Source: Corinectria fuckeliana
Lineage: Eukaryota; Ascomycota; Sordariomycetes; Hypocreales; Nectriaceae
Direction: 5' to 3'
DNA: 64,000 nt
NCBI GenBank assembly: GCA_019137255.1
Contig: WPDH01000121.1
Span: forward strand, 1 to 64,000
Part shown: piece after piece, positions 44,631 through 56,820 of the stretch
How the letters are laid out: each line of letters starts with the position of its first letter
How positions within the stretch are numbered: the stretch's first letter is position 1
Program-made: the position numbers and the translations under genes
The notes under the pieces: generated by a model
Databases searched by the model: none
What the model saw: only the letters and a program-made list of their open reading frames with translations
Told to the model about the DNA's origin: nothing

Positions 44631-46028
44631 TTAGGTCGCCTTCGAGGTCTCGCCTTCGGTGCCGGGCCTGGGGATGGGGCCTCCGGGAGAGCTCTCCAGC
44701 CTCGCTGTCAAAACCTCCACGCCATCCTCCGTAACTAGCAAAGTGTGCTCTGTATAAAAGTCAGTGCTCCATCGCCACATGGGGATTTAGTAGGTCATCT
44801 TACCAAATTGAGCCGTCATTTTGCCGTCAATGGTCGTGCTCGTCCAGTTATCGGGCCAGGTTATGTCTCGGTACTTGCCCAGCGCAATCATGGGCTCGAT
44901 GGTAAAGGTCATACCGGGCTTACATTCGCCGACCGTCTTGTTCTTGGCGTAGTGGGGGACGTTGGGAGGGCAGTGGAAGTCCTTTCCGACGCCATGGCCG
45001 CAATAAGTTCGAATGACACTGCAGTTTTGCTTCTTGGAATGCTTCTCGATGATGTTTCCAAACTCTCGAATCAACACTCCTGGCTTCACAGCCTTGATAG
45101 ACTGGTCCAAGCATTCTCGGGCAGTTTCCACGACACGTACCGTGTCGGGGTCTGCCTTCGCTTTGTCGCCAACGTAGTAAGTCTCGTTCAAATCAGCATG
45201 GTATCCCTCGTGGAAGAGCGACACGTCGATGTTCACGATGTCGCCATCGAGAAGAACACGCTGGTCCGGGATGCCGTGGCAGATCACTTCGTTAACAGAC
45301 GTGCAGCATGACTTGGGGAAGTTGTTGTAGTTCAGGGGTGACGGGTACGACTAAACCGCTTGTTAGTTACAACCTGTAACACGGGGATCCCGAGATGAAG
45401 CCGAGAAACAGGGCAATACGCACGTTTCGCTCAATGCAGGCCTTGTGGACAATTTCGTCAATGAAGTCGGTTGTGGCACCCGGCTTTGCCGCAGCCGCCG
45501 CAAGGTCGAGCACCTCTCGCGCAAGTCGACAGCTCTTCCGCATGGCATCCTGGCCCGCCTTGTCAAGGATGTCAATCTTGTTGCGGTTGCTGAGGGTACG
45601 GCTGTACTTGGGATTGCCGTCCTGCCACCAGACAGGATGAGGAATTGACTTGGGGAGCGTTCTATGCGGTGAGAGAGGATATACGGGTCGCAGTGTTCCG
45701 CTGTAGGGGTAGTTCGGGAACGGGTTGTAGCGGTCGGCAGCTGGAGTTTGGTGAGATTGTTTTCGGAGGAACAGGATGGCGAGGGAGCTTACTTTGCGAC
45801 TTGTGCATCGTCTTGTGGATGCCCTATGGGGCCAGTTAGAGACTTGGTTTTTCGTTTGAAGTGGAAAAAGTGGCAGCTAAGTACCCAGTTCCTCTTAAAG
45901 CATTCTTGGGAACAGAAATAGCTATCCTTGATCCCTAGTTTGAGGCAAGTTGGGCACTGCAGAGATCCAGCATCGTTCTCGCAATCCGAGGCCAAGCACT
46001 TCTTCTTCGCGGGCGGTTCGGAGGCCAT
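44631..46028 (-). CDS. MAP1: Methionine aminopeptidase 1 (385 aa)
   Basis: Five exons on the minus strand: 45885-46028, 45793-45823, 45424-45740, 44804-45350 and 44631-44749. The N-terminus has the eukaryotic MetAP1 double zinc finger (CLASDC, LQCPTC, YFCSQECFKRNW, then HKTMHKSQ supplied by the 31-nt exon 2). The pita-bread catalytic domain has the metal ligands in NIDVSLF and ADLNETY (Asp pair), YCGHGVG (His), TIEPM (Glu) and EHTLLVTEDG (Glu). The last Glu codon is split by intron 4 and rebuilt only by splicing. The enzyme removes the initiator Met from nascent proteins at the ribosome. A short tail (ARLESSPGGPIPRPG...) follows the domain. Head-to-head with KMO. Confidence 0.96.
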
Positions 46029-46556
46029 CGTGTCGGCTATCGTGGTGGAGGGGCAGAGTTGTCGAGGAGAGGGAATCGTCAGGGATGCGCGAAAGCGAGG
46101 GAGCGGTATTCGAGGCCGAGAAAAGCAGGAGCTTGTGCGAGAACAGTATGTTTCCCCTAGGAATGGCGTGCTTCGTCCGTTGAGCTGTCGTATTTTCGTA
46201 GCCGAGTTTTGAAGCTTTGTCGTACAACTTTTGGGATCAAAAAGATCGTCTCTCGGCGTGGTGGGTGCTTGGTGGGTGGTGGGCTTGGTGGGGCTTTTCG
46301 GACCGTCCGTCACTACCGAGTTAGCCGGGAATATTATTCACTGACTGAGGCTTAAAGGCTGGCGAGACGGACTTGTTTGATCATCTTACCGGGGCGACGC
46401 CCTTCCTCTGACTCTTATCTAATCGGGACTCTTGTCGCCCCAGTCCAAATCCGCCCAAGCTCGATTTGGTCGTCTCGCAAGCGCAAATGTGCCTCTCGAT
46501 CCGAAGGGTATGTTTCCGTTCGTCCTGAACATCCTCCAGGATTTTCAGAATCAAAA
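46029..46556. promoter_or_regulatory. Divergent promoter region (MetAP1 / KMO)
   Basis: 528 bp shared upstream region of two divergently transcribed genes. No clear coding signal. I see no specific site that I can name. Confidence 0.55.
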
Positions 46557-48397
46557 ATGGGGAAACCTCAGAAGATTGTTGTTGTCGGCGCAGGGCCTGT
46601 AGGGTCTCTGGCAGCTTTGTATGCCGCGCAGAGAGGACATGACGTTGAGGTCTATGAGCTACGTCCTGGTAAGTTCCCGGTTTCCTACTGCGTTTTGACT
46701 CAACCGACCTACCTACGACGCCCTCAGCTCTTTACGAATGACTCATTGGGTGTCGGGAAAAGTGTCAAAGGCTCACGAGCAACATTTGTATCAACACCAT
46801 ACCTTTCTCTATCTCTTCATCCATTTTGGACCTCATCCGGTATGAAAATAGTTCAAACCACTAATTGGCTGAAGACCTCCGGGACCCCGGCACTATCCCC
46901 CTCAACTTCACCAGATCCATCAACCTTGCTATCTCAGAGCGCGGAATCAATGCCATGCGCCATGCTGGCCAACCAGGTCTCTTAGAGCATGTCATGGCCA
47001 GCACGATTCCGATGAGAGGTCGTATGATTCACGGAAGGCGGCTAAACGGGACTTTGTTTGAACAATCCCAAGACTACGATGCCAAGGGCAGGGTAGGGCT
47101 AATTACTTCAACTCTTGAGCAATATATTGAATGCTGACACGACCGGCTTAGGCTATTCACGCCATCGATCGAGCAGGCCTCAATAAGCGTGTCCTCGATA
47201 TTCTTGATGACATGCCCAATGTCAAGTTGTTCTTCAACCACAAGCTTACAGGAGCCGACTATCGTGCTTGCAGGGCCTGGTTCGAAGTTCAGGATAGCAG
47301 CTCTGACAACGTCTCACGTGCCAAAGAGATTGACATCCCATTCGACCTTATGATTGGCGCTGATGGCGCTCATTCCGCCGTCCGCTATCATCTGATGAAG
47401 TTCACGCGGATGAACTACCAGCAGAAGTACATTGACACCCTATGGTGCGAGTTTCAGCTTAAACCCGTTCTCACCGACGCCACAAACGATCCTATGTCTA
47501 CATTCAGGATATCCCCCAACCACTTACATATCTGGCCTGGCAAGGACTTTATGTTTATTGCAATCCCCAGCAATGTGAGTCGAACGTTTCTTGGGCCCAA
47601 GGTGATTCGTTGACGTGTTTTTCTAGGACGGCTCCTTTACGTGCACACTCTTTATGCCGAGCAAAGAGTTTTCGGATCTCGAAAGCAACCCAGATAGCTT
47701 GCCCGCATTTTTCGACAGTCACTTTCCTGGAGTCGCAGACCTAATCCCAGCTGAAGAGCTGATCGAGTCCTTCAAGTCAAACCCACATCTCCCGCTCGTC
47801 AGCCTGAAGTGCGAGCCTTACCACTATGGCTCATCTTGCGTCGTTGTCGGAGATGCAGCCCACGCCATGGTCCCATTCTATGGACAAGGCATGAACGCAG
47901 GGATGGAGGATGTGCGGATCCTATTCTCGGTTCTCGACAAGCACGCTCAAATGGACGAGACGAACAATCCGACCAGTGAGGCGACTGCTCCGGTGACACC
48001 AGCCTTCCAAAGGTCGCTCGCCTTGGCCGAGTACTCCGCCATCCGCCCTGCCGACGCCCACGCCATCAATGACCTTGCGTTGCAAAACTACGTCGAGATG
48101 CGAGCATCTGTTCTCTCTACTCGGTATCGACTGCGGAAGTTTCTCGAAGAGTTCATGAGTGTCCACTTCCCAACTCTCGGCTGGCAGACCAAGTACTCCA
48201 GAGTTAGCTTCAGCAACGAAGGGTACTCGGATGTCATTCGAAAGAGCGATGCTCAAGGCCGGACGCTCGTGCGAAGCTTCTTTGCACTGGTGGCCAGTCC
48301 CTTTTTGGTCACGACAGCAGTCCTTGGGTACAAATATCGACGATCAATTGGCAATGTCCTTCACGGCCTGCGAGCATTGGCAGAGGGCCGCACATAA
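46557..48397 (+). CDS. BNA4: Kynurenine 3-monooxygenase (507 aa)
   Basis: Four exons: 46557-46668, 46875-47092, 47152-47574 and 47627-48397. It is a class A flavin monooxygenase hydroxylating L-kynurenine to 3-hydroxykynurenine with NADPH and O2, in the tryptophan-to-NAD pathway. The FAD Rossmann motif VVGAGPVGS is at residues 9-17, the DG motif GADGAHSAVR at ~179, and the GD motif VGDAAHAMVPFYGQGMNAG at ~325. LNFTRSINLAISERG is the KMO substrate-side block. The C-terminus holds a hydrophobic segment (FFALVASPFLVTTAVLGY) with flanking Lys/Arg, which anchors the enzyme in the outer mitochondrial membrane. Intron 1 is 206 nt with a GAAG acceptor, the remaining ones 52-59 nt. Confidence 0.96.
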
Positions 48398-49429
48398 ACG
48401 CATCACCCGAGGTGTTCTTGCTGATTCTTCCTGTACTACATACAGCATTATTGAAGTAAAAGTGACATCTTGGTCTACTTGGATCTCAACTCAGCGTGTT
48501 TACCCTTCTTGTTCTATTAGCAGTCAAGGTGTACAAAAGAAAGAAGAGTGGTTCTTGGTCATTGGGTACAACTGAAGTGGTCGGCTATCCTCGGTTAAAC
48601 AGAACGAGATTACATATTATACGACTACAGAAGATACGCCAAATGGTAATGCTCCTTTATGAGTGGCTTTTTGAGACTCTAGTTCCCCGAAGAAGCAGTT
48701 TATAACATGGGGCAACTGATGTTGAACAGCACTGTATGTCTAAAATTCGGTCTGCGACGAACCAGACAGAACATTGCGAGGCAATGATCCGCAACATTTA
48801 CGAATAGAGCGCCTCGGATTTTGGCAGTCACCTAATTTCTACCTTATACTAGAAGTAAAAAACACGAGAATCACGCCAATGCTAGCACGACAATATTTCA
48901 GATCTCATTTTGAAGCAAAATACTTAAGAGAGAGAGCAATCAATTACGCTGTGGTGAGGAGGAGCAACTCTTAGTTATGCATTAAAGCAGTATCGTTTCC
49001 CTGCACATCGTGGTGGATGCTAATTCGCTTAGTCAGGTCTCGTCGAAAGCTCAGAATTTTTGGCGACTTCCCGACGTATCACGCATCCCGTCGACGACCC
49101 TAATACGACATCCCCGGCGATTCAAGCTCCGTTGACATTCCCAACACGGCCAGAGCCTCGCTGCCCACCAATTGACCTCGCACCGGGATAACGGGTCCAG
49201 GGGTGGATGACAGGATACACAAAGGTGAGCAATAGTCTATTGCCCGAGAGTCCACGAGGTAGACAACCCCCCGATACGTAATGCCTATTAACATTGAATC
49301 TCGTCCAGTCTCGACTCCGACCATAACGAACTGCCTACACTCCCTGAAGCAGGCATCCTAACACCTTCGCTACGGTTCTCTTTGCCCATCTCCGTCTCCT
49401 CGAACTCTCCCCACCGACTACCGCCCACC
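48398..49429. other. Intergenic, 1.0 kb, no gene seen
   Basis: A/T-richer DNA between KMO and the ribosomal protein gene, both plus. It holds the KMO 3' end and the promoter of the S8 gene. No coding signal. Confidence 0.5.
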
Positions 49430-49930
49430 ATGCCGTCCATTCTCAACGTCGCGAACATGTGTTCGCACCTGCAGAACGCCTCAAAGGCACGCCTGGGCAT
49501 CACGTCGGTCAAGAACTGCAAGTACAACCTGCACCTTGCGCTCGCGCTGCACCGCTCCGGCTTCTTCTCCTCCGTGTACCGCGCGGGGCCCAACCCCCCG
49601 ACCCCGGAACAGATGATCTCGGTCGTGCCCGAGGTCGTCACCAACGCAAACGTCGCCACCATGCGCCTGTGGCTCGGCCTCAAGTACTGGGAGGGCAAGC
49701 CCGTCCTCACCAACGCCAGGGCCATCAGCACCCCCAAGCGTATCATGACCGCCGACATCAAGGAGCTCGCCCGGTTGACGAGGGGCTTCCCCACCAAGCT
49801 CAAGGGCGGTGTCGTTTCTGGTCTGAATTTGGGCGAGTGCATGTTCGTCGCTACTTCGCGAGGTGTTTTAGAGGCCCGGGAAGCTGTGGCTCGGAAAGCT
49901 GGTGGCGTCTTGATGTGCCGCGTATCATGA
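49430..49930 (+). CDS. MRPS8: Mitochondrial ribosomal protein S8 (uS8m, 166 aa)
   Basis: Single exon. The protein reads as a bacterial-type uS8: an N-terminal helix-strand (NMCSHLQNASKARLG), the middle RPILT-like YWEGKPVLTNARAISTPKRI and a conserved C-terminal end (RGVLEAREAVARKAGGVLMCRV), which matches the usual G-x-ARxxxxGG-x-LLCxV close. It binds the central domain of small-subunit rRNA; in fungi this form is in the mitoribosome (yeast Mrps8). No cleavable presequence is evident, as for many mitoribosomal proteins. The ATG is the first in frame and sits in a CACCATGCC context. Confidence 0.93.
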   Translation: MPSILNVANMCSHLQNASKARLGITSVKNCKYNLHLALALHRSGFFSSVYRAGPNPPTPEQMISVVPEVVTNANVATMRLWLGLKYWEGKPVLTNARAISTPKRIMTADIKELARLTRGFPTKLKGGVVSGLNLGECMFVATSRGVLEAREAVARKAGGVLMCRVS

Positions 49931-50258
49931 GTTAAGGAGAGGGGTCTGGTATATATAGAAAGGACTGTGGTTGTGGTTGTGGTTATGGACGAAAGAATGC
50001 TTCAGCGTGACACGATACTACTGGAGCCTGTACAACTAGTGGAACTGCCCTGGCAAGGGCACTTTGTAAAAAATCTCTAACATGGATACTGTTGGCCATC
50101 AAATTCGCCGCAACTTGATTAAGAGATTATCACCGCGATCAATCTAAGGTAGTTAAAATCACCATTCGCCTTCGCTTTGACAGGTATCTTATACAATAAC
50201 TAAAATCTCCACCGACTCGATGCGCTGTGTTAGCTGGGATCAATCTGCCACCAATCTA
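49931..50258. other. Convergent 3' region
   Basis: 328 bp between the S8 gene (+) and the 732-aa gene (-), with a GTGGTT repeat just after the S8 stop. No coding signal. Confidence 0.55.
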
Positions 50259-52633
50259 TCATGCAGCCGCGTCCTCCTTCGAGACACTCTTTGCTTCTTC
50301 TTTTTCATCTTCCACGAGGTTCTCCTCTACAACAGTATCCATCACCTGTTCAGCATCGGGAGTTGCTGACACTTCGGGGGAGTTAACGTCGACCTTTGTC
50401 TCGCTCTCATCGTGCTGCTCTGTGGCAGTCTCAGCAACTGAAGCAGGAGCCACCTCGGCAGTGACAGGCTCATCCTCTACTACGAGAGCCTCTTCGAACT
50501 TCGATGGTCCCTCAGTCGTCGGTTTGAACTCGGCGACGGCAATTGGCTCTTTCGTCTCGTCAGCCACGTTTTCGGGGACAGCATCTGGCTTGTTGACAAC
50601 TTCGATCTCGGATGTGTCCACGGGCTTGTCCTCCGTATTAGGCTCCTCTGTCGTCACCGGCTCGTCGTCCTTGTCGCCCTCGGCAGCTGATTCCTCAAAC
50701 GTGACTTCAGATGGAGCAACTTCTTGTTGTACCGGTTTGACGGCATCGTCGATGGTCTCATCCTTGCTAGTATCCGCTTTGTCCTTCTCAACTGACACCG
50801 TGACGCCGGCATCCTCCCTGGCCTCTGGGGCCAGCTCGACGTCCTTGGCCCACTCGATAGGCTCTTTGGAAGTGTACACCTTGGTAGGCTCCGCAATCGG
50901 CTCCAGAGGCAGTTCAGGGACCGGCTCAGGCACAAATACGGTGGTGGCATCGATAGCCGGGGAAGGACTGAGCTCCTTCGAAGGAGCGTAATCGGATGCC
51001 ACAGATGACCCAGCCTGCTTTCTCACGGGCTTTTTTGCACTTCCAAGTCTCGAGTGGGTCTCCCGGCGTGGTTCAGCCCCCGTGAGCGATAGACGGCTAG
51101 AGGTCTTCCTTGGGGGCGTGATGGGAACCTTTTCGTTTGTCTTAGATTGCGAGGCTTGTGTAGGCCGCATCATTCGGGCTAAGAAACTCTCGTCTACGGG
51201 CACATCCTTTTTGGCGACGGCGCCATCTGGGTTTCCCTTCTTCGGCGGCGGACCCAAGCTGGGTCTAGAACGGCCAATAGTCGAGTCCTTGCGTTTGACA
51301 GATTTGCTGCCTGCGCTCGTCCCTGTCGAGACACTCGCCCTACTAACGGGACGGGCAGGGGCAGTGAGGTTTGCTACGCTGCTCGACGATCGTAGTTGGG
51401 TCTGTCGTCCGTTGGCCCCCTTGGAAACAGAGGATGCGGTAGGTGCCATGAGAGAAGCTGGGAGGTGAACGGGCTTTGTCGGAGACTTGGGTTTCGGCTT
51501 GACAAAGCCGGTCTCGCTGGCCGATGTCTTTAGCGGCTGCGGCTTCTTAGCAGCAGCGCCAGCCGTCGGTCGAGGGACAGAAGCGGTCCTTGAGGTTGCA
51601 GACTCCTTCTTTACAGCAGGCTTAGTGTGAGCATTAGAAGCCGTGGCCTTGGACACCGGAGCTTTTGTAGCTGGAGCCTTGGAGACTGGGGCTTTTGGAA
51701 CCGCAGCCTTCGAAACCGGATTGGAGCTCGCCTTGGACGTTGCGCTCGTGGGCGTCTTGGGAAGAGGAGACTTGGCTGGTGGCTTGATAGAAGAGGGTTT
51801 CGTGGAAATTGCGGTGGGGCGAGTAGTGGGCTTCTTCACTGCATCAGTCTTTGCTGGCGTTATCAAGGGAGTTGCCTTGGGTTTCTCGGTCTTCGGTTTG
51901 CCATTGACGGGAGTGGGAGTGGTTGAGGGCTTGGGCACTTTGGTGGGCGACTTCGGTGCAGGTTCAACGGGCAAAGGGGTCGCAGGCTTCGCCTCGTCAA
52001 CCTTCTCCTCATCAATGTTATTGTCTGGGATGGTGATAGGCTCGTCAAAGACGGGGACAGCATCGTCGAGTGTATTTTCGGGGTCCGGAGGATGACGAGG
52101 CGATTCGGGTATGGTCTCGTGGAGAACCAGCTTGGGCGTTCTTGCCACGTCGTCCGAGGCCACCACGGGCCGATCGGGAGCTGTTGAGGTGGAATCCGCG
52201 TCCGAGGCCATGCTTAACCTCCGTCTTGAGGTGCTGGATTCGTGGCTCGGGTTTCTTTGCAGGCCTATCCTCCCGTCCTTTTCAATGGCAACAAAGCTGG
52301 TGCGGACCTTGGAGAGGGGTCTCGGGGAGTCGGTTCCGTTGGCGCCTGTAAAAGAAAAGGGTTGAGAGATCAGCACTGAGAAAGGAAGGAATGGGTGGTG
52401 TAGACCCCCTTGTAGGAGCTAAAGTGGACATGAAAATGGGGATGAGAAAAAGCATCGACGGCGTACGCGTCGACAAGAGGCAGGCACACCGAGAAAACCT
52501 CGCGAAGCGGGCTGGTCGTACCTGGAGTTGGAGTGGACGCGCCTGAGGATCTCCCGCGGTCGTCGGGAGGACTCGTGTCGCCTCCCCTTTGTGAGGCCTC
52601 AAACATGGCACGGAGGTTCTTGACCTGACTCAT
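50259..52633 (-). CDS. Low-complexity Pro/Ala/Lys/Ser-rich protein (732 aa)
   Basis: Two exons on the minus strand, 52522-52633 and 50259-52345, with a 176-nt intron. The N-terminal ~70 residues look conserved (MSQVKNLRAMFEASQ, then SKVRTSFVAIEKDGRIGL). Residues ~150-420 are a basic, disordered region of repeated KAPVSK/KAPATK/PKSPTKP-type units, which resembles microtubule- or chromatin-associated proteins. From ~480 to the end the protein is acidic (Glu/Asp/Val/Thr-rich). There is no signal peptide or membrane segment. The basic-then-acidic layout suggests a cytoskeletal or scaffolding protein, but that is a guess from composition; I do not recognise a named family. Confidence 0.8.
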
Positions 52634-55600
52634 GGCGGCTGAGGACCGAGGAGCGACACCGGGAAGCAAAGAAGGGGCAACCGGGAAAGGTTCAGTCGGA
52701 GGGAGAAGGGCCTGAGGCGGGAGGCCGTGGGATCCGCAGAGGTCGCGCCCAGCAGCAAAGCAAGAGAGTGAGGGCAAGATGAAGGCAGTGGTGGTGGTGG
52801 TGGAGGGATTTGGGATGGGTTGAGACGCCCGGTTATGAGCTTCAGGCGGCGGCGGCGGCAGAGAGCGACAGGAGGCACATGCCGCCCCGTGGAGTCGTTG
52901 CAGGCCGTCCGACCAGAAGCGGGTACTTCCAGCCCGGTCTCCAGGTACGCAGTACGATATCTTAATGGGTCCGTCCGTACGCCTGCCCGGGCTACGAAGG
53001 CTGCGAGGGTCCCAGCGCCCAACGTAGGTGACCAAGGACAGGTACCGGGTGTCCAAGCGGTAAGTACTTTGCAGTGTAGGTCCTGGCACTCAAGTCTTGC
53101 TCTGTACTTCAGGTCGATGTGGTGAAGGGTCACGGAAGGGAATCTTCTGCGCTTTACGGACTGTCCACAGTGCTCTCGGGTTCCAGAAGAATAATAAGGG
53201 GCGGCCTAGACGGGGAAAGCTTAGGGGGCAAGGGGGGGAGCTCTAGCGGGCACCACCCCAGGTACAGTACCTGACGGACCCATACCACTCAACCCGACCC
53301 AAAGCGGAGCGGACGGCGGACAGGCAAAGAAAGTTGGCGCAGGGGCATGCACAAGAGACGAATCGTTTGTGGAAGCCTGCGATGCCACGTATCTATCTTT
53401 GAGACGTCTTCCGCATAGAGCTTCATACATTCGTATCTATGCTGTTACGATGTCGAGGATGAGGAGAGACCCTCGTATACTATGTATGTATCGTGAGGGT
53501 ATTCGGGAGCCCCGAGCTTTCATCTAAATAAATAAATAAGTAGGTACGTAGTTTGATTTCCAATGCCAGGGGTTGGTTGACTTACTACATAGTATGTACT
53601 ACTTATGTACTCCGTATACTACTTAGTAATTAGCAGTGACCGAAGGTACAGAGCAACATGCATCTCGTAACCCGCTTCGACCTGTGAACCGGCTCAATCA
53701 TTGATGGGCAGCAGCCCGGGCGACCCAGGTAAATGAGATGCTCCCATTCTCCAGGACCCATTGTACCCAAAGTGGTCAAGGCATTATTATCCGTTAGCCT
53801 CGATTCCGAGGCAGGCCACCGCCTCGACAAGGTTAAAGACAGCCTGACAGGCCCGGGTCACTGGGCGAGTGGTGATGATGGATGGGGCCAGAGGGGCGCC
53901 GGTATGCAATGGTTCATTCGAAATGAGGCCCCGGCTAGCCAGTTATTAATTACTATGCATCATGAGGAAATCCTACGGCGATGGCGTCGGCGAGTCGGAC
54001 GAGCGAGTGGGCGGCCGGCAGGGCAACGACCACGGGTAAACAAGAGGGCATATTCGTACAAAGAGACTGACAACTAACAGACGGACAAAAAGTTGGCCGC
54101 CTGCTTGCCAGCTAGCTGGCGTCCGTCTCAGCCTGGAGCCTTGTGGACCAAACGTCAGAGTCCATCCCGAAGCACACTGCATGTTTGAGAAGCCCCCTAG
54201 TCGTGTGGAGGGATCATGCATGATACTTGTCCATAATACGGACCCTGAATCAACAGCCGCGCCCCTGTTTCTGCATTAGTCCTCGGTCCTCCAGGCCTTC
54301 AAACCTCAATGATACTAGGGACTACCAGCCGAACCTCGATACTAAGCATACGTGACATAAACATCAAACTGGCAAGGAATCTGTCCAATGCCGGTCATGT
54401 GCGGACTTCGCAGATCAATTCGGTGGAGCTGGTTCATCCGCGCTGGTTTCCGAGATCCTCTCATCTCCAGCAAGCGTCGCCTAAGTAGTTAATACAGTAG
54501 GGAACAAAACCCCCTTTTCCTCATCCTTGCTTACTTCCAGCCTTCCACGCGGAATCCCGGGGCCGCTGGCCAATCAAGCATGCCATTCAAACACCATCTT
54601 CGACTTCGCACCCTTCATCCTCTTGACTCATGATCGATGACATGGCAGTGATTGAAGGGCTTTTGAAACCTTGATCAGCTTACTCCGTATTGTTTATCAA
54701 CTTATGTTTACATAGTTGCTTCCGGAAACTGCTACAGTTGCTTGCTTACTCAGCTAGGACGCGATGCCTTGCGCCTTTTTTTGTATTTGCATACCTACTT
54801 ACAGTATCTACCTAATTACCTAGGTAGCTTACATAGTAATATTCTTGTCTCGTATTATACCCAAGGCAGACTTTATTGTCGTCAGTAATTATCCGACGTC
54901 CTCCGATCGTACCAGTATGCTTTCAACTGCATAAGACGCATTTTATAGCACGATTGTCATTCACAAATACTTTCTTTAACCATGCGAAAACCTCTGATGT
55001 GGACTAGATAATTGAGACGCCTTTGGGTTCACGTCTAAGGTCGTGCGTGCTACACAGATCGTCTGCTGCCAGTGCTCTGGAATATATGCCAGGAAGCATC
55101 CAGTAGCAGGTTGAGCAAGCTCTTAGTCGCCAAGTCATATCTTTTCAAGTACTGTCCACCAACGAAATTAGATGGCCTGACACCGCCAGTTTTGGTCCAA
55201 ACGCAACTCAAGGTACCTGACTCCGGAGTACTTGTTTTGGAATCACTGCAGATGAATATGACAGAAAACACGAGCGTAGGATTTACTGTAGGGCACGACA
55301 AGAAATGGTCTGAGAACTGTTGGAGCTGCCATGCTTGGATAAATCGGTCCATTGCCAAGCCTTGTTGCTTTGAGGCTCAGCTACGAGAGAACGTGCCAGT
55401 CGGGTCTTCCAACAGCTAGGAAAAGATGATTACTTCTAGAAGTAGGTCGTATAAGGCATATGTACATGTAGGTAATAACAAAATGTAGGGATTGAGACCC
55501 TATGGCGCTGAATTCCAATCTGCACTGATCGGATGCTGAATTTTGATCCGCCAAAGCCCACTAAGTTGAGTTGCCAGTTTTTCCCCGCCACCACCACACC

Positions 55601-55687
55601 GACGACGAACTTCCAAGCTGTGCTCCGGTCCTCGGCCCAAAAAACAAAACCTCTACACCACCAGCTCAACTATCAATTGCAGCCACC
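52634..55687. other. Divergent intergenic region, 3.1 kb, no gene seen
   Basis: Contains promoters of the 732-aa gene (-) and HICDH (+). A TACTACATAGTATGTACTAC-type cluster of short inverted motifs lies at 53585-53635, next to an AAATAA run (53526-53540). From 54600 to 55000 the DNA is A/T-richer. An open frame at 55072-55419 (+, 115 codons) has no recognisable content and is opposed by one on the other strand. Confidence 0.5.
53585..53635. repeat. Cluster of short inverted TACTA/TAGTA motifs
   Basis: Several partially palindromic elements built from ACTAC, TAGTA, GTACT and ATAC steps, related to motifs at 1968, 7156, 30319, 32583, 38014 and 44106. Could be degraded repeats; function unknown. 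Confidence 0.55.
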
Positions 55688-56820
55688 ATGTCTCTCCGAA
55701 CCCTCAGAATCGGTAAGCTGCCTTCGTTCCCTTGCCCTAGCTTGCAGCAGGAGCTGATTTTTCGTCCAAATCAGGCTTGATCCCCGGCGACGGCATCGGC
55801 AAGGAGGTCATCCCCGCCGGCCGCCGCATCCTCGAGGCGCTCCCCGCCTCGTTCGGCCTCAAGTTCGATTTCGTCGACCTCAAGGCTGGCTTCGAGACGT
55901 TCGAGCAGACGGGAGCTGCGCTGCCCGACAAGACGGTCGAGGTTCTCAAGAACGAGTGCGATGGTGCCCTCTTCGGCGCCGTCAGCTCGCCCACCAACGC
56001 CGTCAAGGGCTACTCGTCACCCATCGTCGCCCTGCGCAAGAAGCTCGACCTCTACGCTAATGTCCGCCCCGTCAAGTCTGTCATGACCGCCGCCAAGCCC
56101 ATCGACATGGTCATCGTCCGCGAAAACACCGAGGACCTGTACGTCAAGGAGGAGACCACGCGGGACACGGCCGATGGCAAGGTCGCCGAGGCCATCAAGC
56201 GCATCTCCGAGAAGGCCTCGTTCCGCATCGCCGCCATGGCCGGTGACATTGCCCTGCGCCGCCAAAAGATCCGCGACGCCGGCGCCTCCAGCATCCATGC
56301 CTCACCCCTCGTCACCATCACTCACAAGTCCAACGTACTGTCCCAGACTGACGGCCTGTTTCGCGCCACCTCCAAGCGCGCCCTCGCCGACCCTAAATAC
56401 GCCTCCATCACCATCGAGGAGCAGATTGTTGACTCCATGGTCTACAAGCTCTTCCGTCAACCCGAGGACTACGACGTCATCGTCGCCCCCAACTTGTACG
56501 GCGACATCCTCTCTGACGGCGCCGCCGCCCTTGTCGGCAGCTTGGGTCTCGTCCCCAGCGCCAACGTTGGTGAGGGCTTCGCCATCGGTGAGCCCTGCCA
56601 CGGCAGCGCTCCCGACATCCAGGGCCAGAATATTGCCAACCCCATCGCCACTCTCCGAAGCACCGCTCTCATGCTCGAGTTCCTCAACGAGGAGGGCGCC
56701 GCTGCCAAGATCTACGCCGCTGTTGATGCCAACCTTGAGGAGGGCAAGCTGCTAAGCCCTGATCTCGGCGGTACCGCCACCACCGAGCAGGTTGTCGAGG
56801 ACATTCTCCGAAGGCTGTAG
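55688..56820 (+). CDS. LYS12: Homoisocitrate dehydrogenase (356 aa)
   Basis: Two exons, a 25-nt first exon (55688-55712) and 55775-56820. A beta-decarboxylating dehydrogenase close to yeast Lys12: LIPGDGIGKEVIPAGRRILE at the start, SSPIVALRKKLDLYANVRP for substrate binding, DMVIVRENTEDLYV, KSNVLSQTDGLF, YDVIVAPNLYGDILSDGAAA (metal/cofactor Asp residues) and HGSAPDIQGQNIANPIA. It converts homoisocitrate to 2-oxoadipate with NAD+ in the alpha-aminoadipate pathway of lysine synthesis, which is specific to fungi and a few bacteria. The N-terminus before LIPGDG is only nine residues (MSLRTLRIG), shorter than the yeast presequence. Convergent with mtEF-G1, 301 bp apart. Confidence 0.95.

Noticed and set aside
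47281..47300. GGTTCGA box suggesting a tRNA gene
   Set aside because: It lies inside KMO exon 3 and no matching A box or acceptor stem is present.
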